A DNA stretch of 23,545 nt from Hondaea fermentalgiana (taxonomy: Eukaryota > Sar > Bigyra > Thraustochytrida > Thraustochytriidae), in contig NPFB01000110.1 of the NCBI GenBank assembly GCA_014084085.1, positions 121,656 to 145,200 on the forward strand. Reading direction: 5' to 3'. A program made the position numbers and the translations under genes. The notes beneath the pieces are model-generated. The model ran no database searches, was not told the origin of the DNA, and saw only the letters and a list, made by a program, of their open reading frames with translations. Of this stretch, positions 1-10,204 are shown piece by piece (the first letter of the stretch is position 1; each line of letters opens with the position of its first letter).

Positions 1-616
1 ACCCGCACCGCCTCGAGCACGCACGCGCGCGCCGCACCGCGCCGCGCCGCACCGCGCCGCACCGCCGCACCACCGCAGGCGAGCGCCGCGAGCTGAGCGG
101 ATTCGAGCCGGGAAAGAAGGAGAAAAGGCGACGAGAGGTCGGCGAGGACGAAAGGGGGCGCAGACGGACCGCCCGTCGCGCACGCCTTCCGCGCACGCCT
201 TCCGCGCACGCGCGCAGGCCACAAGACAAGACAAGACAAGATAACCAGCTAACGAGCTCACCGCCCGCTCGTGCCCGCACGAGCAGATTGGCAGGAGCCA
301 CAACTGGAAAGGTGAACGCCTAAGCAGGCGCGATCACCGGTACATTAGTCTGCGGAGCCCTCGCTCTCGCAGACACGTGCACTACCAACCCACCTTTTTT
401 TTTCTACACTTCTTTTTCTTTTTTACCCAACCCAAGCCGCAGAATTCTAGCCTCGCGCGATCTCCTCGCAACGCACCGCCACGCAACGCGATATCTCCGT
501 GAGTTTTCTCTTACCTGCGCGCATTTTACGGAGTTCTTTGCTCCATTACCCCCCCACCCCTCCCTCTCTCTTTTTTTTGGGAACCCGCCGTCGCTCGTGA
601 CACACCGGTTGCACGC
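1..616. promoter_or_regulatory. Upstream spacer and probable 5' leader of the MYB gene
   Basis: No credible gene lies here. The first 80 bases are a near-repeat of CGCCGCACCG units. Around 178-203 there are two tandem copies of a CGCACGCCTTCCG-like unit, and at 221-240 the pentamer ACAAG is repeated four times. From about 390 the sequence turns pyrimidine-rich, with T tracts near 394-423 and 572-580, which fits a promoter and 5' untranslated leader. The ATG at 617 is the first ATG on the + strand in the window. The long antisense frame across 404-1660 is a shadow of the MYB gene. Confidence 0.5.
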
Positions 617-2287
617 ATGCGTGTGGAGGTTCCCGCGAACATTTTTGACGCCGCCCCCGTTGGTGAGCCTGCCGGCCCCTTCTTCCACGAGCACGATTAC
701 TACGAGCACGATTTGGACACTGACGAGGACGAGGCCTGCTTTCCCATGATGCACTATGACGACAAACAGCAGCCCTACTACTCTGACGTCACGCTCTCCG
801 GCGCACCCAGTGCTGCTGCCCACTCTGACTTTGCTGCCGCAAACCAGTACCACCAGCAGCCCTACCACCAGCAACATCTGCAACCTCAACCCCAAGCTCA
901 CCATGCGCAACATTTGCCGCCGCAATTTGCGCACGAGCATGGCCTCTACGCCCCTCCTCCCATGCCGACGGTGGCTCCCATGCATCACCAGCTGCACGAG
1001 GGAAACATGCATCAGCACGACCACTACGAACGGGCTCAGGCCCAAGCTCATTCGCAGGCGCCTCCACTCCCGCAGCTGCCCTTCATCCCCACGGCTGACG
1101 CTTACCCGTCCCGTGCAGAAGCTGCAGCAGCTGCAAACCCGCCCCACCCAGGCATGGAGGTAGTCCACGATGACTACGTCGACGTGTGGGATGCCATGTC
1201 TGCCCCGACGCCGGCCATCAAAGCCAACCAGCCTCTTCCTGCCCATAACAACAATGTGTACGCGACCTCGCCCGCCAGCTCGGCCGCCTTCACGCCCAAC
1301 TCGTCCTCCTCGGCATACACAACTGCGGCCCCCAGCCCCAACTGTGTACCCCCTCCTCCTCTCGCATACCACCCGGACGGCGCCAAACTTCGCAAGTTTC
1401 CCGCTGACCAAGAGGTTGCTGGCCTCTTCATGAACGAACCTTTTCACGAGGGCATGCCTGCCCACGAGGAAAAGAGTCTCCCTGCCACGCACATGGATCT
1501 CGCCGCCGCCGGTCCTCCTGCGCCCATGGCACCCAAGATGGTCACCGCCTCCCGGCACCGCGCCACCACCGCCGCCGCTACTAGCAGCATCAGCAGCAGC
1601 AGCAGCAGCAGCAGCAGCAAACCCGCCGTCGCAAAGACCGAGTCCAGGTCCAGAAAGCAAAAGGCCAATCCGAACTGGCAGCTCCCCGACATCTCGGCCA
1701 AGCGCGTCAAGGTCTCCAGCACCAAATCCTCCTCCGACCTTGAACGCTTTGCCTCAAACGGTTCGGGTGCCTCTGGCAACTCGGCCGCCAGCGGCGAGCT
1801 CAACAAAAAAATCTACTACCGCCGGAGCTGGACGCCCGAGGAGGACGAGCGCCTTCTCCAGCTCGTCAAGGAGCACGGGGCCATGCGCTGGGCTCGCATC
1901 GCCGAGCACATGCCCAACAAGACGGGCAACCAGTGCTCCCAGCGCTGGCACAAGGCTCTCGACCCCACCATTGTCAAGGGCAAGTGGTCCGATGCCGAGG
2001 ACGACCTCCTCGTCAAGCTTGTCGAGCAGAAAGGGAAAAAATGGAAGGAAATCTCTTTTTCTATCCCCGGACGTACTGGCAAGCAGTGCCGCGATCGCTA
2101 CACGGCGCGCCTTAACCCCAATCTCCGCACTGGAAAGTGGTCTCACGAGGAAGAGCAAATTGCCCTCGAGGCTCACAAGCGTCTCGGCAACCGCTGGGCA
2201 GCCATTCAAAAGCTTCTCCCGCATCGTTCCTGGTACACAATCAAGTGGAAAATCGAGAGCTTTGCAAAGCAGTCTTCGGCCGAGTAA
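617..2287 (+). CDS. Three-repeat MYB DNA-binding protein
   Basis: Predicted nuclear transcription factor of 556 residues. The C-terminal 150 residues hold three consecutive MYB repeats: R1 about 403-450 (Trp 405, 425, 444), R2 about 455-501 (Trp 457, 476, then Tyr 495) and R3 about 506-552 (Trp 508, 527). R1 and R2 resemble c-MYB-type repeats, with recognition helices around NQCSQRWHK and GKQCRDRY; Lys489 aligns with the base-contacting Lys of c-MYB R2. R3 is atypical: its last helix reads SWYTIKWKIESF where the family has DNAIKNHWNS. The N-terminal 400 residues are low complexity (His/Gln/Pro/Ala-rich, then a Ser run coded by an AGC repeat at about 1591-1619) and could be a transactivation region. 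The start is the first ATG, but its context is weak (C at -3), so an internal Met is possible. Targets are unknown. A telomeric or CDC5-like MYB is less likely because three repeats are present at the C terminus. Confidence 0.85.
   Translation: MRVEVPANIFDAAPVGEPAGPFFHEHDYYEHDLDTDEDEACFPMMHYDDKQQPYYSDVTLSGAPSAAAHSDFAAANQYHQQPYHQQHLQPQPQAHHAQHLPPQFAHEHGLYAPPPMPTVAPMHHQLHEGNMHQHDHYERAQAQAHSQAPPLPQLPFIPTADAYPSRAEAAAAANPPHPGMEVVHDDYVDVWDAMSAPTPAIKANQPLPAHNNNVYATSPASSAAFTPNSSSSAYTTAAPSPNCVPPPPLAYHPDGAKLRKFPADQEVAGLFMNEPFHEGMPAHEEKSLPATHMDLAAAGPPAPMAPKMVTASRHRATTAAATSSISSSSSSSSSKPAVAKTESRSRKQKANPNWQLPDISAKRVKVSSTKSSSDLERFASNGSGASGNSAASGELNKKIYYRRSWTPEEDERLLQLVKEHGAMRWARIAEHMPNKTGNQCSQRWHKALDPTIVKGKWSDAEDDLLVKLVEQKGKKWKEISFSIPGRTGKQCRDRYTARLNPNLRTGKWSHEEEQIALEAHKRLGNRWAAIQKLLPHRSWYTIKWKIESFAKQSSAE
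1591..1619 (+). repeat. CAG/AGC trinucleotide run inside the MYB gene
   Basis: About ten CAG triplets, read in the AGC frame, code for a serine run in the linker before the MYB repeats. Similar AGC runs occur in the TM9SF leader (10183-10203) and the RING gene (12861-12887). Confidence 0.9.
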
Positions 2288-3067
2288 ATCTTCTCTTGAC
2301 AGACACACAGCCAGCCAGCCAGCCAGCCAGCTAACTCCGGCCCTGAGTCACGAAGATCTCGCCTCTGCTGTTGCCGCTTCGTCGGATCTCCCTTTCTCCC
2401 TCTGGGTTTATTCCCTTTGTTCATGCCCTTCCCTTTCTCATTTCATCTGCGCCCTCCTCAGCTTTCTCCATTTTCCTTTCGAGAGACTGATGCGATCGCA
2501 ATTTTTGACAACTATTCAGTCGTGCCTCGACTGTTCTCCTTTTTCCTTCTCTTTTCTTTTTCACTAGCTTCTGCTGGCTGGGCTGCCGCCTTTCCAAGCA
2601 GGACCACTAAAATTCAAGACATTTGTCATTCCTTTGCAACATTTCATCTTTTTCGTCATCTTTCTCTCATTCACTCATTCGTTCATTCATTTATTTATTG
2701 CCTCTCTTTCTCTCCATCTATGTGCGAAATACGAGCTTAACATCCTTTTCGATCTTTTCTCAAGAAACCGCAGGCCTCACGAAGCCCTCCTCGCATTGCT
2801 GCTTTCATGCTCGACCCACCATTGTTTCGTTGTTTGTCATGAGGAGATATCAATTATAAGGCTCGCTCGCGCGCCAGCCCACCTAAATGTTGAGTCGTCC
2901 CCAGCCAACCACAATCTCTCTTTGGACACACGCCAGCGCGCTCTTGCGCAGACTCGCACAAAGACTCGCGCAGAGGAGACTCGCGCAGAGAGACTGGCGC
3001 TAGGGAAACACAAGCAGCCAACCCAAACGCTCCCAGTCCGCGAACGCGTGCGTGGCTGCAGTTAGGC
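2288..3067. promoter_or_regulatory. MYB 3' region and TRM1 promoter spacer
   Basis: No gene is supported in these 780 bases. Right after the MYB stop comes a (CAGC)6 tandem repeat at 2308-2331. A long C/T-rich stretch follows (about 2370-2760) with TCAT/TTCA-like repeats near 2660-2700. The last 120 bases carry an imperfect tandem repeat, unit AGACTCGCGCAGAG with a spacing of 12-15 bases, at about 2950-3000, roughly 70-120 bp before the TRM1 ATG. The small forward frames across the C/T-rich part are low-complexity artefacts. Confidence 0.5.
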
Positions 3068-5251
3068 ATGCAAAGAGCCCTTGTACAGACTTTTGCAACA
3101 TCGTTCTGTCCAAGACTTGCAGCAACTTGCCCCCCACCTCGAGGCGCGCGGCACCTTCGAGCGCTGCATCACCGCGACTTTGCGTGCTTTGCTAGCGGTT
3201 CCAAAGAAAAAAGGCTTTCAAAGGCAACCATGGCCGACGCAGCTCCCGGACAGGAGGCCAAGGCCACCTCCCCGGCCGAGAACAACGCTGCGCCCGCTCC
3301 TGCCGCTGATAATGCTGATGCGAGCGCCATCAAGGCCGGCAAGGTCCCGGAAGGCTACACCACAGTCACCGAAGGTGCAGCAAGCATCCTCTTCAAGCGA
3401 GATGAGGTCTTTTACAACGAAGTCCAAATCAAGAACCGCGATCTTTCCGTGCTCGTGCTCAACGAATACGCCACGCAGCTCGAGCACGAAGCCAACGAAC
3501 AATACTCTCGCAGATCGAAAAATCTCTCATGGCGCAAACTTCCGCCCACGGAACAGACATGGGGGCCCGATTTCGCGCGTGATGCCCCGGCTCTGGTCAA
3601 CAACAAAGCGGCTCAGCGAGCAACCAAAGCCAAGGCCAACGCTGACTCGCAAGCGGAAGCAGACACTGCAGCGACCAATGCCAAGGCCACAGAAACCAAA
3701 GACGCCGCGGGAGCCGTCAAGGACGCTGCAAAGACCGAGGACCGCGGTTCCCTGACTGGCCTTCGCATCCTCGAGGCCCTCAGTGCCTCCGGACTTCGCA
3801 GCATTCGCTACGCCAAGGAAATCTCAGATGGCGTCGGCGTGGACAAGATCATCGCAAACGACCTTGAGACGCATGCTGTCAATGCCATCCGCCTCAATCT
3901 TTCCCTCAACGGCCTAAAAGACGGCGAAGTCGTCACGGCCAACGAGGCTGACGCGAACATGTACATGTACCACCATCGTACTGACGCAAAGTCCAGCACT
4001 GAACACACTCGCATTGAAAAGTTTATTCCCAAGGCGAGCCGTCCATTCGACGCGGCAAAGGATCCTTTCGACGTCATCGACCTTGACCCCTACGGACCGC
4101 CTACGCCCTTTCTCGATGCAAGCGTGCAGAGCGTGCGCGAGGGTGGTCTCCTCTGTATCACGGCCACTGACCTGCCCACGCTCTGCGGCAAGAGCTTTGA
4201 AACGTGCTTTTCGCGTTATAAGGCACAGCCTCTGCGCAGCGGCAACTACCCACACGAAATGGCACTCCGCATCCTCCTTGCATGCATCGAAATGACTGCC
4301 AATACACATGGCAAAAACATTGTGCCCCTTCTTTCTGTCCACATGGACTTTTACATTCGCGTCTTTGTCCGCGTCTATAGCAACAAGAATGAGGTCAAAC
4401 AGGCCCCCACAAAGCTTGGCCTCGTACTCCAGTCTCGTGGATGCGACAGCTTTTACATCCAGCCCTTTGCGTCTTCTTACACGTCCAAGTCCGGCAACTC
4501 CGAGACCGTGCGGCCCGCGGCGTTCAAGGCCCCCAATATGTGCCCCGAGACGGGTGCCGACATGGCCATCGGTGGACCCATCTGGATCAAGCCAATGCAC
4601 AATGCCGAGTTCGTCAAGAGCCTGCTCTCCCGATTCAGCAACCAATACACGCCCAAGTCCGCCTTTGACGCACGCGAGCTCGGTGGCGCCTCCCTTGTCC
4701 ACCCTGTCGTCGCGAACGTGGCCGACGAACTCATCGACACCCCTCTTCACTACTCTCTCCCGCACCTTTGCAGTAAGCTTCATTGCGAGGTCCCCACCAC
4801 GGAAGTCTTCCACTCCGCCTTGGCCAACGCTGGATACAAGGTTTCCAAGACGCACTCGAGCCCTCAGCATGTCAAGACGAATGCCCCGCCTGAATTTATC
4901 TGGGATGTGCTTCGCGTCTGGGTCAAGGAGCGTAGTCCTGTGAATAGCAAGCATCTTCAAGACCCGGAATCGATTGCGTCCAAGATCCTCGCAAAAGAGC
5001 CAACGCACAAGGTCGACCTTTCCATCAATTCGGAAATCCGCAAGCGCGGCCATCGCGATCGCGCCATCTCTCGCTACAAGGGCAACCCCAAGCCCAACTG
5101 GGGACCCAAACCCGCTGCAGCAGGATCCAAGTCTCAGCAAACCCATCGCAGGAGGAACCGTGGTGCCAACGATCAGCCCGCAGGTGACAATTCCTTCCCA
5201 ACCTCCAAGCGCTCGCGGCCCAATCCCGAGCCTGACTGGAAGTCGTTTTAA
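3068..5251 (+). CDS. TRM1: tRNA (guanine26-N2)-dimethyltransferase Trm1
   Basis: This SAM-dependent enzyme makes N2,N2-dimethylguanosine at position 26 of tRNAs in the nucleus and mitochondria. The 727-residue product has the Trm1 fold signatures in order: N-terminal segment EGAASILFKRDEVFYNEVQ near 103, SAM motif I LEALSASGLRS (235-245), acidic loop NDLE with Asp265, catalytic-type motif DLDPYG (338-343), then GGLLCITATD. The C-terminal domain ends with the family's RYKGNPKPNWGPKP and a basic tail. A low-complexity Ala/Lys/Thr insert (about 177-227) sits before motif I. The first 54 residues are rich in Arg, Ala and Ser and nearly free of acidic residues, like a mitochondrial presequence. 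A second in-frame ATG (3230, Met55) has a stronger context, with A at -3 and G at +4. Two start sites would give mitochondrial and nuclear forms, as known for yeast Trm1. Family assignment is firm; dual targeting is inferred. Confidence 0.96.
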   Translation: MQRALVQTFATSFCPRLAATCPPPRGARHLRALHHRDFACFASGSKEKRLSKATMADAAPGQEAKATSPAENNAAPAPAADNADASAIKAGKVPEGYTTVTEGAASILFKRDEVFYNEVQIKNRDLSVLVLNEYATQLEHEANEQYSRRSKNLSWRKLPPTEQTWGPDFARDAPALVNNKAAQRATKAKANADSQAEADTAATNAKATETKDAAGAVKDAAKTEDRGSLTGLRILEALSASGLRSIRYAKEISDGVGVDKIIANDLETHAVNAIRLNLSLNGLKDGEVVTANEADANMYMYHHRTDAKSSTEHTRIEKFIPKASRPFDAAKDPFDVIDLDPYGPPTPFLDASVQSVREGGLLCITATDLPTLCGKSFETCFSRYKAQPLRSGNYPHEMALRILLACIEMTANTHGKNIVPLLSVHMDFYIRVFVRVYSNKNEVKQAPTKLGLVLQSRGCDSFYIQPFASSYTSKSGNSETVRPAAFKAPNMCPETGADMAIGGPIWIKPMHNAEFVKSLLSRFSNQYTPKSAFDARELGGASLVHPVVANVADELIDTPLHYSLPHLCSKLHCEVPTTEVFHSALANAGYKVSKTHSSPQHVKTNAPPEFIWDVLRVWVKERSPVNSKHLQDPESIASKILAKEPTHKVDLSINSEIRKRGHRDRAISRYKGNPKPNWGPKPAAAGSKSQQTHRRRNRGANDQPAGDNSFPTSKRSRPNPEPDWKSF

Positions 5252-5726
5252 TCGTCTCTGTCGCTCCGGCATTTCATCTCATTCCATCCAATCGCCTTCC
5301 TTTTGGATGCCTCGACTTTGCGTGTTTGTTTGATACATGCAAACCGAAAGTGCCAGTATCTATCTCGCTACTTTCTAGATAAATAACATGATTCTTTTTG
5401 CGCTCCTGATGAATGACACACGTCTCCATTGAAGTTGTACGTGCTCTGTGGTTCCTGTGCCAAAGATGTTTGGGATCATTTCTCTGTAGGCCTGTACCCA
5501 CTCATTTTGTTGCCACAGACACAACTCACACACACACACAAACACACTCTTGAATTTCTTTCAAGTTCGGTGGTTCTTGGCAATAACTTTCCGGCGACAC
5601 TTCACCATCTTTCGATCTTCTCCAAATTACATAGGCCTAATCGTTTCATTCGTTTGTAACATGTAATCAAGCGTTTCTGGCATGTTTTCAAGCTGTCTTT
5701 TTCTTGATCTTGTTTATATAGTACTT
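5252..5726. other. Convergent TRM1/NOP14 3' spacer
   Basis: 475 bases between two gene ends, AT-richer than the coding regions. It holds a short (CA)n tract at about 5526-5547 with one interruption. It probably contains both 3' untranslated regions and polyadenylation sites. No gene, tRNA or clear structured RNA was recognised. Confidence 0.5.
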
Positions 5727-8700
5727 TTAGCTGCGTGTCTGCCGCCTCCGGCCACGCATATCAACATTGCGCGAACCACCACCCGTGGCCCCAAACGAGC
5801 GCACCGCCTTGTTCATCTCGCCAGCTTGCGTGTTGAGCTGCTCAAAGTTGCGATGTCGTGCCGCACGCAAAGCCGAGGACTTGGCCTGCTTCTCCATTTC
5901 ACGCTGCTCCGCAAGAAATTGGGCATCCTTGCGCAGCTCGCGCGCCACACCCTTGCGTTCGCGATGCGCCTGTCGCTTGAGCTTCTTAAGCTCTGCCCGA
6001 TCGCGATCCGGATCATGACCATCCTTGGTCCACTTGTAGTTCTCATTGTAAAGCGGTCGAATCGACTGAATCGCGCGCGCCTTAACGTCCAGGAGACGCA
6101 TCGGCTTGCGCGCACGTTGCACGCTCTCAATGCCACGCTGCACAGCCTGCAGAGCAGACTTGCCAGCTGACGAGCTCGCACGAGCCAGAGCGCTCTCGAT
6201 GCCTTGCAAGAGAACGTCTCCGCTCGGCGAGGAGGCCCCGACGTCGCCAAGCTGGGACGCCAGAGACAAAAGTGCAACAACGATGGCTTCGCAGTTCACA
6301 TGAGAAACATCGTGTGTGTCCTCTTCCATGTAACGAAGGAATTGCAGCGAGAGCATTGCTGACTCGCTCGCTGTGCGAGCTTTGCGCAGCCACGCGAGAT
6401 GCTTTACGCGCACGCCCATTCGACCAGCGCGCACCAGCTGCGGGCACACCCGCTTCTTGGCTAAGCTAGCCTCTTCGTCGCCCCCAAGTTCGGTATTCGC
6501 GCGCTTAGGAACAAACGTTTGGTTCAAGAGAGCATCCACGACGAGAAAGGCCTCTGCCGGAAGCCGCTCTGCGCCCTTGCAAAAGTCCACCAATACCTGA
6601 GCCGTGCATACACACGCGGCCGCGTCCCTAGGGCCTCGCACAGGGCACTGCGCCAGGTACTGGCCCAAGAGAAGCTGCGTCGGTGACACCACCCCATGTC
6701 GAAAGTCTGTCACAGGAAAGACAGATTGAACGATACGGAAGAAGCCAAGATCGCCTGGGGATGGCCAGCACCTGCAATCACTTGCGCGAACTCCACCACC
6801 AAAGAGAGCGAGCTCCTGCTCCAACTCGTCCTTTTCTTGTTCCATTGCAGCGCGACCTTTTGAACCCTGTGAAATTGGGCGCGTTCCAAACAAAGGTGGT
6901 TCAACCACACACGGAATGCGCGACGATGTCAGTTTGCTGTTTTCTTCTCTTTTCAAGTGGCGACGACTCCTTCGTTCCCCTCCTCTGTCCCTTCTCTTTC
7001 TCATTTCTTATTCCTTTCCTTTCCTTTGCGTAGGATTTCGGCATGCTATTTGAGTGCGCTAGCTGCTAAAGACCCTCTTCCGAAGAACAGGTTTGGTCAG
7101 CCCAATGGGACTGACCTGCAACAAGGACCTGGTAAACCGCCGTCGACCCCGAAAGATCGATCGCGTTTTCCAGCTCGTTGGCCCCTGGCAGTAGAGGAGT
7201 GAACTGCCTGGGAATTTGACTGGAGCTGGGACCTCTTCCTCTCTTCCTCTCTCTCTGATTCCTTCTCCAATTTTACGCTTCCCTTCACCCAATCCGCCAG
7301 CTTATCCGGTTCTGAATCTTATTCATTGTGCCAGCGTTCGCCGGATAGTAGACAATTGCACTTACCTTGTGGCCTCCGCGCTTGCGTCGAAACAAAGAGC
7401 CTCCCTTTGTCAAATGGGTGGATTCGCAACCATAATCGCCACCGGCTGAAGCACCGAAAGCAGCCGCATTTGCAAGTTGTTTACCGAGTGTCAATTGCAT
7501 ACGAGAAAGACGATTGCAAAAGATCTGGCCTGCAGATTCTGGAATCTCGTGGCACACCTCGTAAATGCCTGCCAAACAGGCATCGAGAACTTCCTTGTAG
7601 GTCTTCTTCCCTTCCATTCCGGCATCCTCATCATCCTCTTCACCAAAATCATTTGCCTGCGCAGCATGACGCTCGACAAGCCACACATAATGATCAATGA
7701 GAATCTCGAGAAACATCCTCATCTTGCCGCGGTTTTCGGCCAAAAGGTGGATCGAGTTAGACTTGCGAATCCGAGTCACGACCTCTGCGATCTTGGTTGC
7801 ACCTTGGTACTTGTCGAGAAACTCGAGAAAATCTGCGTGCGATTCCGGCGCCGCAATCACAAAAGGGAGCTCTTCCTTGGCCTCAGCAATCAGATCAGCG
7901 CGGCGGTCAATGCTCACGCCCTTGCGTGTACGCTGCTTTGCCTTATTTTTGCTCTCTTCTTCCTTCTTTCGACGTGCCATCTCCTCCAGGAGGTGCCTCT
8001 CAAGCTCATCGTCGGCGTCTTCGTCGTCGTCGTCGTCATCTTCCTCGTCGACTTCATTCTCCTCCTCCTCCTCGTCGTCGTCCTCATCTTCCTCGTCCTC
8101 CTTGGCGTCTTCGGCACCTTCACCGAAAAAGGCATCTGCTGAACCCGCATTGCCCTTCTTCTTGCGCCGCGATTTCTTGCCGCGGCCCTCATCGAGGTCG
8201 TCGTCGGCGAGGGACTCTTCGTCAGAGAATTGACCCTTCATACGGCGTTCCAAAGCTTCTTGCTGTTCCTTCAGCTTTTCAAGCTCTCGCTTAGCCTTTT
8301 CCTCTGGTTTGAGTGAGCGGTCCGAAGCTGCTGCGCGCGCCTCAAAGACAAGACCGCGAACCGTCTTGTCGAACTCATCCTCTTCGTCGTCATCGTCATC
8401 ATAGTCTCCAGCGCCGTTGCTCTTGGTTTGCTTCTTGCCGTTTTCTGCTGCAGTGTCGACCTCAGCCGCAGCTTCTTGTGTCTCCCCCTCCGCAGCAGCT
8501 GCCTTTGCTTGCTTTGCCTTTTGCAGACGCGCAAGCATGTCATCCATCTCCTTCTGCTGACGCTCCTTACGAGTAGGACGCATGTGAAAGAGTCCATCCT
8601 TCATAAGACCCTTGAAAGCGTCATCGAGTCGCTCGCGCTCCTCTTCGTCTTGCTCCTTTTCCTTTTGCCGGGTGAGTTTGAACATTTTCGCCTTGGCAAT

Positions 8701-9390
8701 AACCTCTTGCATGACATCCTTTTTGCTCTTGGATCGATCGTCATTATTCGATGAAGCCTTGATCTGCTCCATGAGCGCATTAGCATCGAGCTTTTCGCGA
8801 GGATCGTCGTCCTCGTCCTCGTCGAGACCCTCGGCGCGCAGCATGCGCTGGAGTTCCTCCTCCATTTCCATGTCTGCGCCATCGCCCTCGGCCAACGACT
8901 GACCAAGATGCGTGAGCTGCATGCGCGCGCGCTTACGAGCCTCAGCGGCGGCGTCTGTGTCACTCAGGTCATACAACTGGCGCTTCGACCGCAATCTCTT
9001 GAAGCGCTCCAAGACCTTTTCCTCCTCGGTAAGACTTTCATTTTGCTCGCCAAAGCGTCGATCCTGGAAAGAGTTCGCCTTTTGCATGTCCTTAAACTCT
9101 CCCAGAAGAGTACGTTTGCGCTTCTCGTGCGCCAGGCTGCGCGCCAGGGCCACGTTGCGCTTGGCGCCCTTGAGGTTGCGATTGAGCACATTGCGCTTTT
9201 GTCTGCGGTTGTCGCGCTCCTCAAACGGGTTGCTAAGCGCCGCGGCCTTGGCAGCCACCGCCTTGCCGGCCTTCTTGCCAAGCGCGGCCTTGCCGTTTTG
9301 TCGCATATTGTTTTTCTTGAGCTGGTTCTTGGCGTTGAAGGCGCCGCTCAGGTCCTTGCGGGCCTTGCCGCCGCGCCCTGCGCGTCCCAT
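5727..9390 (-). CDS. NOP14: Nucleolar protein Nop14 (two exons)
   Basis: Nop14 is a component of the small-subunit processome needed for 18S rRNA maturation and 40S assembly in the nucleolus. The gene reads as two exons, 9390-7366 and 6866-5727, giving 1054 residues (human and yeast forms are about 810-860). Exon 1 starts at ATG 9390 (context ACCATGG) with a basic N terminus, then the family signature NPFEERDNRRQKRNVLNRN near residue 54. It continues with long Asp/Glu tracts and the mid-domain signature ELPFVIAAPESHADFLEFL. Exon 2 carries FPVTDFRHGVVSP and the C-terminal block YNENYKWTKDGHDPDRDRAE, followed by a basic coiled tail. An upstream in-frame extension to 9549 is GC-rich low complexity and probably untranslated. 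It shares a divergent promoter with the TM9SF gene and is convergent with TRM1. Identity is firm; the exact exon junction needs a transcript. Confidence 0.95.
6867..7365 (-). other. NOP14: Intron of NOP14, GT-AG, 499 nt, phase 0
   Basis: The exon 1 frame runs into a perfect GTAAGT donor just after the codons for Gly-Gly-His-Lys (exon ends at 7366). The downstream frame resumes after an AATTTCACAG acceptor (exon starts at 6866). Both are phase 0, so joining keeps the Nop14 frame. An alternative acceptor, TTGCAG at about 6770, would break the frame. A GGTCAG...CTGACC hairpin lies inside at 7095-7116. Confidence 0.82.
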
Positions 9391-10172
9391 GGTCGCTGCT
9401 GCCCGTGCCCTCGCCCTCTTGCCGTCGCTGGAGAAACAACTGGTGCACCGCGACGCGACGCGAATGCGATACGATGCGATGCGATGTGCCGCCGCACCTC
9501 CGCCGCCGCCAATGAAGTCTGCTGCCTCTCTCCCTCGCCGCGCAAGCAAGCACGCAGAGCAAGCCGCTCATCCACCACCCAATCAATGGCAGCGCCATGG
9601 AGGGCCACCCACTTCTCGGCGCGTCCCCGCGCACACCCGGTGTGCACACCTCGCGCACCCGGTGTGCGCTTCGCCCCAGCAGTTACTCACTTTGCGACCG
9701 CGAAGGGCGCAAAGATCGGGGTGGGTGGAGCCGACCGTGTGCAGGCTGCTGCGCGGGGGAGGCGCGCTGCAAGTGAAGTATCCGCGGCGCAAGTGGCGCA
9801 AACGGTGTATATTCCACTTGCGCGGGGCCCAGATCTTCCTGCCTGCATTTCAACCCGCGGGAGGAAAGAGAGCGGGCAAGCAAGCAAGCGAGCAAGGCGG
9901 CTGACTGCATAACTCCTACCCGGCCGCCCGCCTCGCGCCCGCCTGGCCGCCCGGTCGCCGCGACCCGCGCACGTACGTTTCGCCCTCTTGCCCTCTTGCC
10001 CGCGAGCCCCCGCTCCCCGCGCGCGCGCCCGCGCGTCGCGCGAAGCACGCGTAGGCCGCCGGGCTGGCCGCCTGTAGACGGCGGTTGACTGACACGTCAC
10101 CTCTTCTCCCCTATCCATCGACAGGGACGATATCGAGCAGCAGCAGGAGCAGCTCGAGAGCAGCAGCAAAAC

Positions 10173-10204
<32 letters not shown>

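Noticed and set aside
404..1660. 418-residue antisense frame over the MYB gene
   Set aside because: Low-complexity mirror of the His/Gln/Ala-rich MYB N terminus; no family features.
3914..5272. 452-residue open frame antisense to TRM1
   Set aside because: It lies exactly over a strongly conserved enzyme, has no recognisable domain, and is expected from the GC-rich third codon positions of the real gene.
5727..7004. A separate 425-residue gene downstream of NOP14
   Set aside because: Its sequence is the conserved C-terminal half of Nop14 and joins in phase to the upstream exon through a GTAAGT donor and a CACAG acceptor.
6867..7365. C/D-box snoRNA in the NOP14 intron
   Set aside because: No RTGATGA and CTGA box pair with suitable spacing was found on the transcribed strand.
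8908..9912. Two overlapping forward frames of about 330 residues opposite NOP14
   Set aside because: Both overlap the conserved NOP14 N terminus and its promoter, and neither has a domain.
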